From contig JADKDD010000001.1 in the NCBI GenBank assembly GCA_016718525.1, forward strand, positions 744,001 through 808,000: a stretch of 64,000 bases of DNA, read 5' to 3'. Below, piece after piece: positions 36,114-44,413 of the stretch. The notes beneath the pieces were generated by a model. It had not been told where the DNA came from. It worked only from the letters and a program-made list of their open reading frames with translations, and did no database searches. Position numbers and translations under genes: made by a program. The stretch comes from Rhodocyclaceae bacterium. GTDB lineage: Bacteria; Pseudomonadota; Gammaproteobacteria; Burkholderiales; Rhodocyclaceae. Positions within the stretch are counted from its first letter, which is position 1, and every line of letters starts with the position of its first letter.

Positions 36114-37562
36114 TCAAGGCTGCAACAAAAACCGCATTGCGCGACGAATCTTTTCGCCATAGGGTGGGCGCAGCATCGCACCGACATCCCAGTGCGGTGG
36201 CGAGAACACCGAGCGCTGGAGGCTGAAGGCCTGAAAGCCGGCTTTGCCGCCATAACGACCGAAACCAGAGTTGCCGCTGCCGCCGAAGGGTAGATCGCGT
36301 TGGAAAAGATGTTGCATCACTTCATTGACACAGGCACCACCCGAAGATGTTCGTGCCAGTACATGTTCCGCTTCTGTTTCGTCGCCAAAGTAATACAGCG
36401 CCAGAGGTCGCGGTCGTTCGTTGATGTAAGCGATGGCCTCATCAATGTTTCGATAGCTAAGAATCGGCAGCAGTGGTCCGAAAATTTCATCGTTCATCAC
36501 CAGCGCGTCGTCCGGCGGGTCGATGAACATGGTTGGTGCAACTTTGCGCGACGTGCTGAGATCTTCCTTTGCAGTATTCACCTCGACGATATTGAGCTTG
36601 CGCTCACGCGCATCGTGCAGCAGTTTTTGCATCCGCTGATATTGTCCCGGCGTTGCCATCGCAGTGTAGTCGGGGTTGTCGAGGATGGTCGGAAACATGC
36701 GCTGCAATTCGGTCGCCATGTTCGCCACCAGACGCTCTCTATCCTCTTCATGCACCATCACGTAGTCCGGGGCGACGCAGGCCTGGCCGCTGCTGATGGA
36801 TTTGCCGCCCCAAATGCGGCGTGCGGCGTTCTCGAGGTCAGCTCCACGACCGACGATGGTCGGCGACTTGCCACCAAGTTCAAGGGTCAGCGGGGTCAGG
36901 TTCTCAGCGGCAGCGCGCATCACCAGCTTGCCGACACGCGGACTGCCGGTGAACACGATGTGGTCAAGTGGCAGGGCAGAGAATGCGCCACCGACCTCGG
37001 CACCGCCGACGAAGGCGGCGAGCTCGGTGTCGTCAAATTTCGCAGCGATAAGTTCAATCAACAAATTGGCAGTGCTTGGTGAAAGATCAGAGAGACTGAT
37101 CATCGCGCGGTTGCCTGCCGCAAACACCTCGGCAAGTGGTGCAAGTGCAATAGCGACCGGGAAATTCCACGGCGTCATGATGCCGACGCTACCAATCGGT
37201 TGGAACAGAATTTCCGCTTTGGCTCCGAGCAGACCGAGCCGCATTTCGGGGCGACGGCGCTCCGGTTTCATCCATTGCGACAAATTCTTGCGCGCATATT
37301 TGAGCGAGGCGACCGGCAGCAAAATGTCCGACATTAGCGATTGGTCATGTGAGCGCCAGGTGAAATCAGTCGCCAATGCCTCACACAACTTTTGCTGATT
37401 GTCGATTAGTAGCGCGATGACGCGGTTGATGCGGTCGATGCGCAAATCGGCGGACGGTGGGTCGTCGGCGAGGAAAGCTTTTTTTTGTCGAGCCAGCACG
37501 TCTTGCATGCGGGCGATAGTGGTGGCGACGGACGTTATTACGGTGTTGTCTTGAGTGTTCAT
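36114..37562 (-). CDS. Coniferyl-aldehyde-dehydrogenase-like NAD(P)+ aldehyde dehydrogenase
   Basis: 482 residues from the ATG at 37562 (MNTQDNTV), with an AGAGA ribosome-binding run; an earlier in-frame ATG at 37598 is less likely. Catalytic elements: GIMTPWNFPVAIALAP (cofactor loop), LELGGKSP (general-base Glu) and SSGQACVAPDYV (nucleophilic Cys). The shortened N-terminus and the RPLALYYFGD and PFGGSGNSGFGRYGGKAGF segments match the coniferyl aldehyde dehydrogenase (CalB) clade, members of which also oxidise other aldehydes. It sits between the two sulfatases on the same strand. Confidence 0.9.
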   Translation of the reverse strand: MNTQDNTVITSVATTIARMQDVLARQKKAFLADDPPSADLRIDRINRVIALLIDNQQKLCEALATDFTWRSHDQSLMSDILLPVASLKYARKNLSQWMKPERRRPEMRLGLLGAKAEILFQPIGSVGIMTPWNFPVAIALAPLAEVFAAGNRAMISLSDLSPSTANLLIELIAAKFDDTELAAFVGGAEVGGAFSALPLDHIVFTGSPRVGKLVMRAAAENLTPLTLELGGKSPTIVGRGADLENAARRIWGGKSISSGQACVAPDYVMVHEEDRERLVANMATELQRMFPTILDNPDYTAMATPGQYQRMQKLLHDARERKLNIVEVNTAKEDLSTSRKVAPTMFIDPPDDALVMNDEIFGPLLPILSYRNIDEAIAYINERPRPLALYYFGDETEAEHVLARTSSGGACVNEVMQHLFQRDLPFGGSGNSGFGRYGGKAGFQAFSLQRSVFSPPHWDVGAMLRPPYGEKIRRAMRFLLQP

Positions 37563-37673
37563 GATCGTCTCTTTGGCATTGGCGACTGATGATTTCAAAA
37601 AAAAGGCGTCAGCTTTTCAATGCCGCGCAGTTCAGTTAACTGCGCGGCGCGACCCTGAGCCATTCCAGATGGC

Positions 37674-39200
37674 CTATTGCTTGCCAGCCCCTGCACGGCT
37701 GACCGATTGCATAACCGTATCAATGTTGAATGAGGCCGAAGGCTGGCGCATCGGAAATTCCTTGAACGATGCCACGAAGGCGCCCACCCGCTGCTGAATC
37801 GGCACGAACAGCCACAACTTGTCGCCGAACCAGCGGAAGTACATGGGTGACTCATCCATTGCCCGTTCGAAGGGATCGGATTTCAGGTTGACCACTTTTG
37901 GCCAGCCTTTGTAGGACTTGCCGCCAACCCAGTCTTCCATGATGGTGAAGTGAACTTTCCAGTCATTCCAGCGCACGGCATTGAGCGTGCTTTGATCGCT
38001 GAAGTAGAAAATCTCTTCGCGATGACTGGGTGCCTTGCCCATCAGATTGTCAAGCTGGTTGTAGCCGTCGAGGTGTACTTTGAAAGTTTTGTCGCCAGAC
38101 ACGTAACCCTTGAGCAGTTGCTCCTTGACATCCGGCACACCGGCGGCGGCAAGCAGCGTAGGTGCCCAGTCCATGTGCGACCAAATGCCGGTTTCGATGG
38201 TTCCCGGCTTAATCTTGCCTGGCCAGCGCGCCAGAGCCGGAACGCGGAAGCCACCTTCCCATGTTGTACCTTTGAAGCCATGCCAGGGTATTGTGCCGCC
38301 ATCGGGCCAGGTGAACACTTCGGCACCGTTGTCACTGGTATAGATCACAATGGTATTGTCAGCAATTTTGAGGTCGTCAAGTTTCTTCAATAGCAGGCCG
38401 ACATCGTAATCGTGCTCCGCCATGCCATCGGCGTAGATGCCGTAGCCGGTCTTGCCTTCCCATTTCGGTGACAGGCGGGTCCACACATGCATGCGGCTGG
38501 TGTTCACCCAGGTGAAGAAGGGTTTGCCCTGCTTGACCGCTTTTTCCATGAATTGAAGCGAGCGGCCGACAAACTCATCGTCGGCGGTTTCCATCCGCTT
38601 GCGGGTCATCGGGCCGGTGTCCTTGCAGCCGCCATCAGCAGTGCAATCCAACACCCCACGCGGGCCATATTTTTTGCGGAATTCCGGGTCTTTCGGATAA
38701 TCCAGATCCTCCGGTTCCTCTTCGGCATTCAAGTGGTAGAGATTGCCGAAAAATTCGTCAAAACCGTGATTATTGGGCAGAAATTCATCGCGGTCACCCA
38801 AATGATTCTTGCCAAACTGACCGCTGACATAGCCCAAAGGCTTGAGTAGTTCGGCAATCGTCGGGTCCTCTTTTTGTAAGCCAATCCTGGATCCCGGCAG
38901 ACCGACCGTCAAGAGGCCAGTGCGGAAGGGATGCTGGCCGGTAATAAACGCCGCGCGTCCCGCCGTGCAACTTTGTTCACCGTAGTAGTGCATGAACTTC
39001 ATGCCCTCATTGGCAATGCGGTCGATGTTGGGTGTGCTGCCGCCCATCATGCCCTGGTGATAAGTGCTGATGTTCCAGGCACCGATGTCATCGCCCATGA
39101 TGATCAGAATATTCGGGCGCTTGGGTGTCTGGCCAAAACTGATGCTGGCGAACAGACAGAGCAACAGCGTGAAAACTCCCTTGAGTGATTTGTATGTCAT
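37674..39200 (-). CDS. Secreted sulfatase (arylsulfatase A-like)
   Basis: 508 residues with a signal peptide at 1-23 (SFGQ) and a strong AAGGAGG ribosome-binding site. Sulfatase core RPNILIIMGDDIGAWNISTYHQG, formylglycine site C78-T-A-G-R (the CxAxR variant), YGEQ before it, FFTWVNTSRMHVW and VIYTSDNGAE. Compared with the first sulfatase it lacks the extra C-terminal domain and uses Ala rather than Pro in the activation motif. It is probably exported to the periplasm. Confidence 0.93.
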   Translation of the reverse strand: MTYKSLKGVFTLLLCLFASISFGQTPKRPNILIIMGDDIGAWNISTYHQGMMGGSTPNIDRIANEGMKFMHYYGEQSCTAGRAAFITGQHPFRTGLLTVGLPGSRIGLQKEDPTIAELLKPLGYVSGQFGKNHLGDRDEFLPNNHGFDEFFGNLYHLNAEEEPEDLDYPKDPEFRKKYGPRGVLDCTADGGCKDTGPMTRKRMETADDEFVGRSLQFMEKAVKQGKPFFTWVNTSRMHVWTRLSPKWEGKTGYGIYADGMAEHDYDVGLLLKKLDDLKIADNTIVIYTSDNGAEVFTWPDGGTIPWHGFKGTTWEGGFRVPALARWPGKIKPGTIETGIWSHMDWAPTLLAAAGVPDVKEQLLKGYVSGDKTFKVHLDGYNQLDNLMGKAPSHREEIFYFSDQSTLNAVRWNDWKVHFTIMEDWVGGKSYKGWPKVVNLKSDPFERAMDESPMYFRWFGDKLWLFVPIQQRVGAFVASFKEFPMRQPSASFNIDTVMQSVSRAGAGKQ

Positions 39201-39264
39201 GACGCCTCCTTGTTTTTTTACTTGATTTGAAACCGAGATGAAACATCGACAAAGGCGATTTCAT

Positions 39265-39288
39265 CAGTTGGTGCTGATAGCACGCCGT
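39265..39288 (+). repeat. REP-like repeat, short form (copy 7)
   Basis: CAGTTGGTGCTG then ATAGCACGCCGT, between the sulfatase and the WS/DGAT gene. The 20 bp at 39257-39276 recur exactly inside batD. Confidence 0.88.
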
Positions 39289-39370
39289 TAAAAATTTGAT
39301 TCACCTACAGCAAGCCTGGAAACAGATCACTACGCACAACATGATCTATAAAGACGATGAACTCTGCCAG

Positions 39371-40936
39371 TCATCTTGATGATTTCGCCGGTCTTGGCTT
39401 GACTTTGGCTTTACTCGCTTTGGTCAAATGCTTCTGCGCTGCATGCAAAGTTTCAGCGAAGGATTTGCTCAGACAGGCGTTAAGAAATTCGGGATCCGGT
39501 ACCAACACCGGAGAACTGGTCAGCGAAATAAACAGCTTGCCGCAATAACTGCTGACCGCGAAGAACAAACCCGCACCATCCGGAATGGGCATCACGCCCG
39601 ACCAATACACCAGTTTGGCGCCCATCATGTACAGCGGCTCGACCGGCCCCGGCACATTGCTGACGATACAGTTGAACTTCGGCGAACTGCTCAAGGAGGA
39701 GGTCACCATACGACCGGCCAGCGCAAGCGTGGCAGGCGGCGTGTGTTTGCTAATGTCCGTCATTTCACGAGCGCCGACGCCTGACGACACTACTTTGGTT
39801 TTGGTAGTCGAGCTGAGCACATACTCCAGCCGCTTGAGCGGATCGGCAATTTGGGTGCCTACCGGCAAGGTCATCACCGAGATGCTGTTGCCGGTGGTCT
39901 TGCGCTCGGAGGCATCCTGCCGGGTATTGATCGGTGCCGCCGCCATCAAAGAGATCTTGGGCAGTTCACCTTTGGCTTCGAGGTAGCGTCGCAAACCACC
40001 ACCAACCACTGACAGCACCACATCATTAACGGTGGCACCGGGAACGGCACTACGTATCAGCTTGATATCTACCATGCTGACTTCGACCGTATCGAATACC
40101 CGCTTGGCGTTAAATTTTTTGTTAAAGCGGGTAATCGGTAATTTGGGGCTCTTTGCTTCGTCCGGCGATGGAAACATTCTTTTCCTGAATGCCGCCGTGG
40201 CCATGGCACCGAACTTAGGCGTCACTCGCGCGACCGGTGGAAGCAATTGGGAAATGGACAGCAGGTTATCTGTGGCAATCCTGGCCAGGGTTTGACTCAG
40301 GCTGGTATCCGCTTGGTAATAGGTCAAGGGCGGCGCTGCCCTGGTTGGTACCGGAACCTTTTGCGACTTCGCGCCCAGGGTATCGTGCAAGGCCCAGGTC
40401 AATTCGGCGAGCGCCGTGCCATCGACGGCGGCATGATGCAGCTTGGTCACGATGGCAAAACTGCCCTTGGGCAAACCGGCCACATTGTCCAGACCTTCGA
40501 TCACATACATTTCCCATAGCGGACGATTCATGTCCATGGTGCGGGCGTGAATGCGTGAAGCCAGAATGCAGAACTGCCGCCAGTCGTTAGGCTTGGGCAG
40601 GGCGTAATGGCGGACATGGAAATCGAGGTCGAAGTTTTCATCCTCGACCCAGTAGGGATAACCCAAGCCGCCAACCACGCGCTCGATCCGGTTGCGAAAA
40701 AGTGGCGAGCTCGCAAGGCGCGCTTCGACGTGCCGCAGGACATCCTGAAAGTGAATTTTCTTGCCGGGCACGGTGGATTGATCGTAGATATAAATCATCG
40801 ATCCATGCGTCGCTGCATGCGCTTGATCGAGATGCAAAAACAAGGTGTCCTGACCCGAAAGCCGGTTTGGCGGAAGCCGTTCCGCAGCAAATTGACTGAC
40901 GGCTTTCGAGGCGCGGCTAAGCATGTCTTGAATCAT
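39371..40936 (-). CDS. Wax-ester synthase/diacylglycerol acyltransferase (WS/DGAT)
   Basis: 521 residues. The catalytic HHxxxDG motif is H167-H-A-A-V-D-G173 (TKLHHAAVDGTALAEL), with the second conserved region GATVNDVVLSVVGGGLRRYL and FNCIVSNVPGPVEPLY in the C-terminal half. AGGAG lies 7 nt before the ATG. These enzymes condense fatty acyl-CoA with fatty alcohols or diacylglycerol to give storage lipids. The Arg/Lys-rich C-terminal tail (KASKAKVKPRPAKSSR) is longer than in the Acinetobacter protein. Confidence 0.94.
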   Translation of the reverse strand: MIQDMLSRASKAVSQFAAERLPPNRLSGQDTLFLHLDQAHAATHGSMIYIYDQSTVPGKKIHFQDVLRHVEARLASSPLFRNRIERVVGGLGYPYWVEDENFDLDFHVRHYALPKPNDWRQFCILASRIHARTMDMNRPLWEMYVIEGLDNVAGLPKGSFAIVTKLHHAAVDGTALAELTWALHDTLGAKSQKVPVPTRAAPPLTYYQADTSLSQTLARIATDNLLSISQLLPPVARVTPKFGAMATAAFRKRMFPSPDEAKSPKLPITRFNKKFNAKRVFDTVEVSMVDIKLIRSAVPGATVNDVVLSVVGGGLRRYLEAKGELPKISLMAAAPINTRQDASERKTTGNSISVMTLPVGTQIADPLKRLEYVLSSTTKTKVVSSGVGAREMTDISKHTPPATLALAGRMVTSSLSSSPKFNCIVSNVPGPVEPLYMMGAKLVYWSGVMPIPDGAGLFFAVSSYCGKLFISLTSSPVLVPDPEFLNACLSKSFAETLHAAQKHLTKASKAKVKPRPAKSSR

Positions 40937-41006
40937 GATGGATCTCCTGGCTGACGGTGTTAGTTGCGAGACGATATGCTTGATTGCTTAACGAGGTTTC
41001 CCTACC

Positions 41007-42068
41007 TCAGCACCAGAAAGTGGTGAGGTAGGCTGCAACGGCCACTAGTCCCAGCAGTGCAAGCGCTGGATAGAAGTGGCTTGAGCGAGATACATGTTGA
41101 CCGGTTGGCGCCACGACGCTGGCCGACGGTTGATGGAGCAGTGAATCCAGTGACGTCGTGCCGGCAAACATGGCCGTGATGCAAAGTGCCAGTCGCGTCA
41201 AGGCTTGCTGCGCTTCCGGCAGGAAGCCCATCGCGGGAAACACATGTGGCATGTCGTGCCACACATCCAGCGTTGCGCTCGGACATTTGGTGGCGAAACG
41301 TACTGATTCATCCAGCATCATTTCCGAACTGCCAACCACCAGATGTATTGGAGGCAGGCCAGTGAGATCGCCAAATAGCGGCGAGGCCCAGACTTCGCTG
41401 CGCCTCGTTACATCACGCAGATAATGGTCCATCACCAGATTGTAGGTACCGGCGGTAAACATCGGATCGTGCTTTTGATGGCGGACGAAGGAATCACTGC
41501 CGCCCGTGGCGTCGGTCAATGGCGACAGGGCAATCGCGCCGGCGGGAAGTGGCAGACCGGCATCGCGAATGCGCAACAACGTCACCAGGGTCAGATTTCC
41601 GCCGGCGGAATCACCAGCGATGACGATGTTTTTGCCCGCGTAGCCAGCATCCAGCAGATGACGGTAGACCGCAAGGCAGTCCTCGGTGGCGGCAGGATAG
41701 GGAAACTCGGGCGCGAGGCGGTAATTCAGCATCAGGCCACGGGCACCGGTATCGCGACAAAAGCGCGCTAGCATGCCGGCATGCAATCCCGGTGTTTCGA
41801 AAATGAAGCCGCCGCCATGCAGATAGAGAATCACCTGGTCGGGGTTTGCGTGAGGCGCTTGAGCAACATCAAACCAGGTCGCCGTGCAGTTCTCCAGCAC
41901 CAGCGTGGAACGCACCAGGTCTGGGATGTCGACGCTGAGCAGACGGTCAAAGCGAGCGACCCCCCGGCGCAATTCACGGTAGTCGCGCTGACCGTCATTC
42001 AAGCGCTGGACCATGCGCAAGATCGGTTTGTGCATTACCCGTTTGAGTTGATTAGCCAGCGACATCAT
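41007..42068 (-). CDS. HSL-family alpha/beta hydrolase with C-terminal membrane anchor
   Basis: 353 residues. Oxyanion-hole motif YLHGGGFIFETPG, nucleophile elbow GDSAGGNLTLV and the C-terminal catalytic His in WHDMPHVFPAM identify a hormone-sensitive-lipase-type esterase. A further 50 residues after the catalytic domain end in a hydrophobic segment (YPALALLGLVAVAAYLTTFWC) that looks like a tail anchor, unlike the second hydrolase of this family at 50075-51100. It likely works on short acyl esters at the membrane. It precedes the WS/DGAT gene on the same strand by 70 bp. Confidence 0.9.
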   Translation of the reverse strand: MMSLANQLKRVMHKPILRMVQRLNDGQRDYRELRRGVARFDRLLSVDIPDLVRSTLVLENCTATWFDVAQAPHANPDQVILYLHGGGFIFETPGLHAGMLARFCRDTGARGLMLNYRLAPEFPYPAATEDCLAVYRHLLDAGYAGKNIVIAGDSAGGNLTLVTLLRIRDAGLPLPAGAIALSPLTDATGGSDSFVRHQKHDPMFTAGTYNLVMDHYLRDVTRRSEVWASPLFGDLTGLPPIHLVVGSSEMMLDESVRFATKCPSATLDVWHDMPHVFPAMGFLPEAQQALTRLALCITAMFAGTTSLDSLLHQPSASVVAPTGQHVSRSSHFYPALALLGLVAVAAYLTTFWC

Positions 42069-42136
42069 TGCTTCCTCAAGAAATTATTGCTCTAGCGATC
42101 ACGATTCGTGGCCGCGTCTTCATGCCTTCTTTACGT

Positions 42137-42160
42137 CAGTTGGTGCTGGTAGCACGCCGC
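42137..42160 (+). repeat. REP-like repeat, short form (copy 8)
   Basis: CAGTTGGTGCTG then GTAGCACGCCGC, a near-consensus copy in the 241-bp gap between the hydrolase and the nitronate-monooxygenase-like gene. Confidence 0.88.
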
Positions 42161-42309
42161 TAATTCGAAATAGCAATTCAAATTCTTGCCAGCATGATCG
42201 TCCTGCGCCACGAAACACACAGGTCATCTGCGTCAATTCGCTAGTCTCACGCGACTTCATTGCAGCACATTAGTGCAGACTGCCGGCTGACTTATTCGCT
42301 ACACTTTTG

Positions 42310-43239
42310 TCACTTGCACCAAGCATGGCGCGCGCTGGCGTATTCATCCTTCAGTCGCTGCCCCAATTCCGCCACCGTCGGCACATCACTAATAAGCCCG
42401 ACGCCTTGACCGGCCGACCAGATGTCGCGCCAGGCGATCATTTCTTCTTCCTGTTCCACGCTCACGACCGGCGTCATTGCTGTGTCGCTAAAGTCCAGTC
42501 CCGCTTTCACCAAACTCTTGCGCAGGAAACTGGCACCCATGCCGGTTACCTTGTTCGTGTAGACGACATCGGTCGATTCTGAATCGAGAATCATCTGCTT
42601 GAAACCCGGCGCGGCATTGGCCTCCTGCGTGGCGATGAAGCGCGTGCCCATATAGGCAAAGTCGGCACCCAGCACTTGCGCGGCACGGACTTCGCGGCCA
42701 TGGCCAAGTGCGCCGCCAAGAATGATGGTGCCGTCGAAGTTCGCCCGCAACTGACTGACGAAGGTGAAAGGGTTCAGTGCGCCGCTATTGCCGCCACCGC
42801 CAGCGCAAATAGGGATGATGCCGTCCACGCCCGCTTCAATGGCTTTCATCGCATGCTTCATGTGGATTGCGTCATGAAACACTACACCACCGTAAGCATG
42901 AATCTCGGCGATCACTTCGGGGCGCAGGCCAACGGCGGTGATGACCAGTGGTACCTTGTGGCGGATCACGATGTCGAGATCTTCTTCCAGGCGTTTGTTG
43001 GTCTTGTGCATCACCAGCATTACGCCGAACTTCGCCGCCTGCAGTCCGGCCAGTGTGCCTTCGATTTCATATAGCCAGTCTTCGAACTGACTGGCAGGTC
43101 GGGCGTTGAGCGAGGGCAGGGTGCCGATGATGCCTTGCTTGCAAGTCTCTATCACCAAGTGCGGCGCAGAAATAAGGAACATTGGTGCCGCGATCACGGG
43201 CAACTGCAGTCCTTGCTGGAGGATGGCGGGAATAGGCAT
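42310..43239 (-). CDS. Nitronate monooxygenase (2-nitropropane dioxygenase)-like flavoprotein
   Basis: 309 residues with a TIM-barrel pattern: LPVIAAPMFLISAPHLVIETCKQGIIGTLPSLNAR at the N-terminus, FGVMLVMHK, ITAVG, GIIPICAGGGGNSGALNPFTFV and GALGHGREVRAAQVLGADFAYMGTRFIAT (FMN phosphate-binding). The segment where relatives usually have AGGHxG, containing the catalytic His, reads GGGNSG with N151 at that position. It may therefore use a different mechanism or be an enoyl-reductase-like flavoprotein of the same fold. It is a single gene. Confidence 0.85.
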   Translation of the reverse strand: MPIPAILQQGLQLPVIAAPMFLISAPHLVIETCKQGIIGTLPSLNARPASQFEDWLYEIEGTLAGLQAAKFGVMLVMHKTNKRLEEDLDIVIRHKVPLVITAVGLRPEVIAEIHAYGGVVFHDAIHMKHAMKAIEAGVDGIIPICAGGGGNSGALNPFTFVSQLRANFDGTIILGGALGHGREVRAAQVLGADFAYMGTRFIATQEANAAPGFKQMILDSESTDVVYTNKVTGMGASFLRKSLVKAGLDFSDTAMTPVVSVEQEEEMIAWRDIWSAGQGVGLISDVPTVAELGQRLKDEYASARHAWCK

Positions 43240-43433
43240 GTCTGGGTTCCGTGCGCTACAAAATGAATGTCTTGGTCAGTGCCGCATTATTTTTCCAACA
43301 TGTTCCGGTAAACAGGTCGGTGTTGCCGGTCATCTCAGTCAATTCGCTGGTCTGATGAGTCGATGGTCGCGGCGAGGCAGTGGGGTGGTTCCGGGAGCGG
43401 GGCGCGAGCTTGTAGGGCGAGTAACGACCTGGC

Positions 43434-43454
43434 GGGGTTGGGGCCGGGGGTGGG
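43434..43454 (+). other. Potential G-quadruplex
   Basis: Four runs of at least three G with loops of 1-2 nt: GGGG-TT-GGGG-CC-GGGGG-T-GGG. Such a tract could fold in single-stranded DNA or RNA. It lies between the DUF924 gene and the flavoprotein gene. Confidence 0.6.
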
Positions 43455-43607
43455 TGGCCGGCGCGGTTTTGGGAGGCGGACCCGCCGTCGCTGAGCGAAG
43501 CTGCTGTTCCGGTTTGGTAGTGGGCGGGAAAAAGAACCCGAGGACATGCGAAGGCGACATTTCGCCCACCAGCGGGCCAAGCATCAGGAAGCGCTAGTTT
43601 GAAGCAC

Positions 43608-43630
43608 CAGTTGGTGCTGATAACAGCCGT
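43608..43630 (+). repeat. REP-like repeat, short form with 1-nt deletion (copy 9)
   Basis: CAGTTGGTGCTG then ATAACAGCCGT, 23 nt, just downstream of the second DUF924 gene. Confidence 0.75.
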
Positions 43631-43696
43631 CGCTTTGGACCTCGGCTTCCGCACACTTCCGTTTGCTCAGCAAAACTATTTGCGCTCAGTGTGCTT

Positions 43697-44251
43697 TCAG
43701 AAGGCGGAACCAGCGGTCTGCAAAAACTCAATTTCTGCCGCAGTTGATGTACGGCCAATAATCGCGTTGCGATGCGGGTAGCGCCCGAAGCGGTCGATGA
43801 TTGCTTTGTGGCGCCGCTCGAAATCGAGCTGACTATCCATGCCCGGGGTGCTGAATAACGCGACCGCAATGGAGTGAATCACCGGCGACTCGCTATGCAT
43901 GTAGGGCATATAGAGAAAGGCTCGCTGCTCAACTTTCAATTCGCGGTCGGCACCAGTCGCCACCGCTGTTTGCGCCAGAGCCAGCGCAAGTGCATCGCAG
44001 GCGAATGCGTCGGCGTGATTGCGATGGATATTGCGCGAAAACTGGTCGAGCGCAATGATCTCGGAAAGCCGACCAGCGGCCGTCTCGCGCCAGGCAAAGA
44101 GTTCGCAGCATCGCGCAGCAATCAGCGTCGCACCGAAGCGTGATTCGACCATCCGGTCAAATTCATCTGATTTGGCCCACCAGTCCTTAGGCGTGATTTC
44201 ATCGAACCAGAATGAGAGGATGTCGGCCGGATCTATTGGTAGATGTGTCAT
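43697..44251 (-). CDS. DUF924 family protein (paralogue 2)
   Basis: 184 residues from the ATG at 44251 (MTHLPIDPADILSFWFDEITPK), preceded by GAGGG; a longer frame to 44362 adds an unconserved leader. It has the same signature segments as the gene at 31998-32552 (LDQFSRNIHRNHADAF, RAFLYMPYMHSESP, FGRYPHRNAIIGR) and the same final TAGSAF. It is divergent from the crotonase gene with 162 bp between. Function is unknown. Confidence 0.92.
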   Translation of the reverse strand: MTHLPIDPADILSFWFDEITPKDWWAKSDEFDRMVESRFGATLIAARCCELFAWRETAAGRLSEIIALDQFSRNIHRNHADAFACDALALALAQTAVATGADRELKVEQRAFLYMPYMHSESPVIHSIAVALFSTPGMDSQLDFERRHKAIIDRFGRYPHRNAIIGRTSTAAEIEFLQTAGSAF

Positions 44252-44413
44252 CGTGAAATGTCCCTCGTGTCGATGCTTGATCTTACCTTCTGTGTTTGCA
44301 AGATGTTTAAAAAAAAACCCGACGGCAAGACTGTGAGTTTCACTGCAATGACCTGTAAGCAAATCTCCGCGTCTCTAAGATGGCATCCATGGCATCAACC
44401 ATTTGGAGACATC

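Larger units (their letters stand above)
43240..43696. other. Non-coding stretch with G-quadruplex motif and REP-like repeat
   Basis: 457 bp between two minus-strand genes. The plus strand is strongly G-rich from about 43380 to 43480, with a G-quadruplex motif at 43434-43454, followed by a degenerate short-form repeat at 43608-43630. Open frames on the minus strand are Pro/Arg-rich, lack a ribosome-binding site and show no domain, so I reject them. Base composition here is clearly unlike the neighbours. Confidence 0.55.

Noticed and set aside
43339..43584. Minus-strand Pro/Arg-rich 81-residue frame in the G-rich gap
   Set aside because: No ribosome-binding site, no domain, and composition explained by the C-rich strand; most likely a chance open frame.
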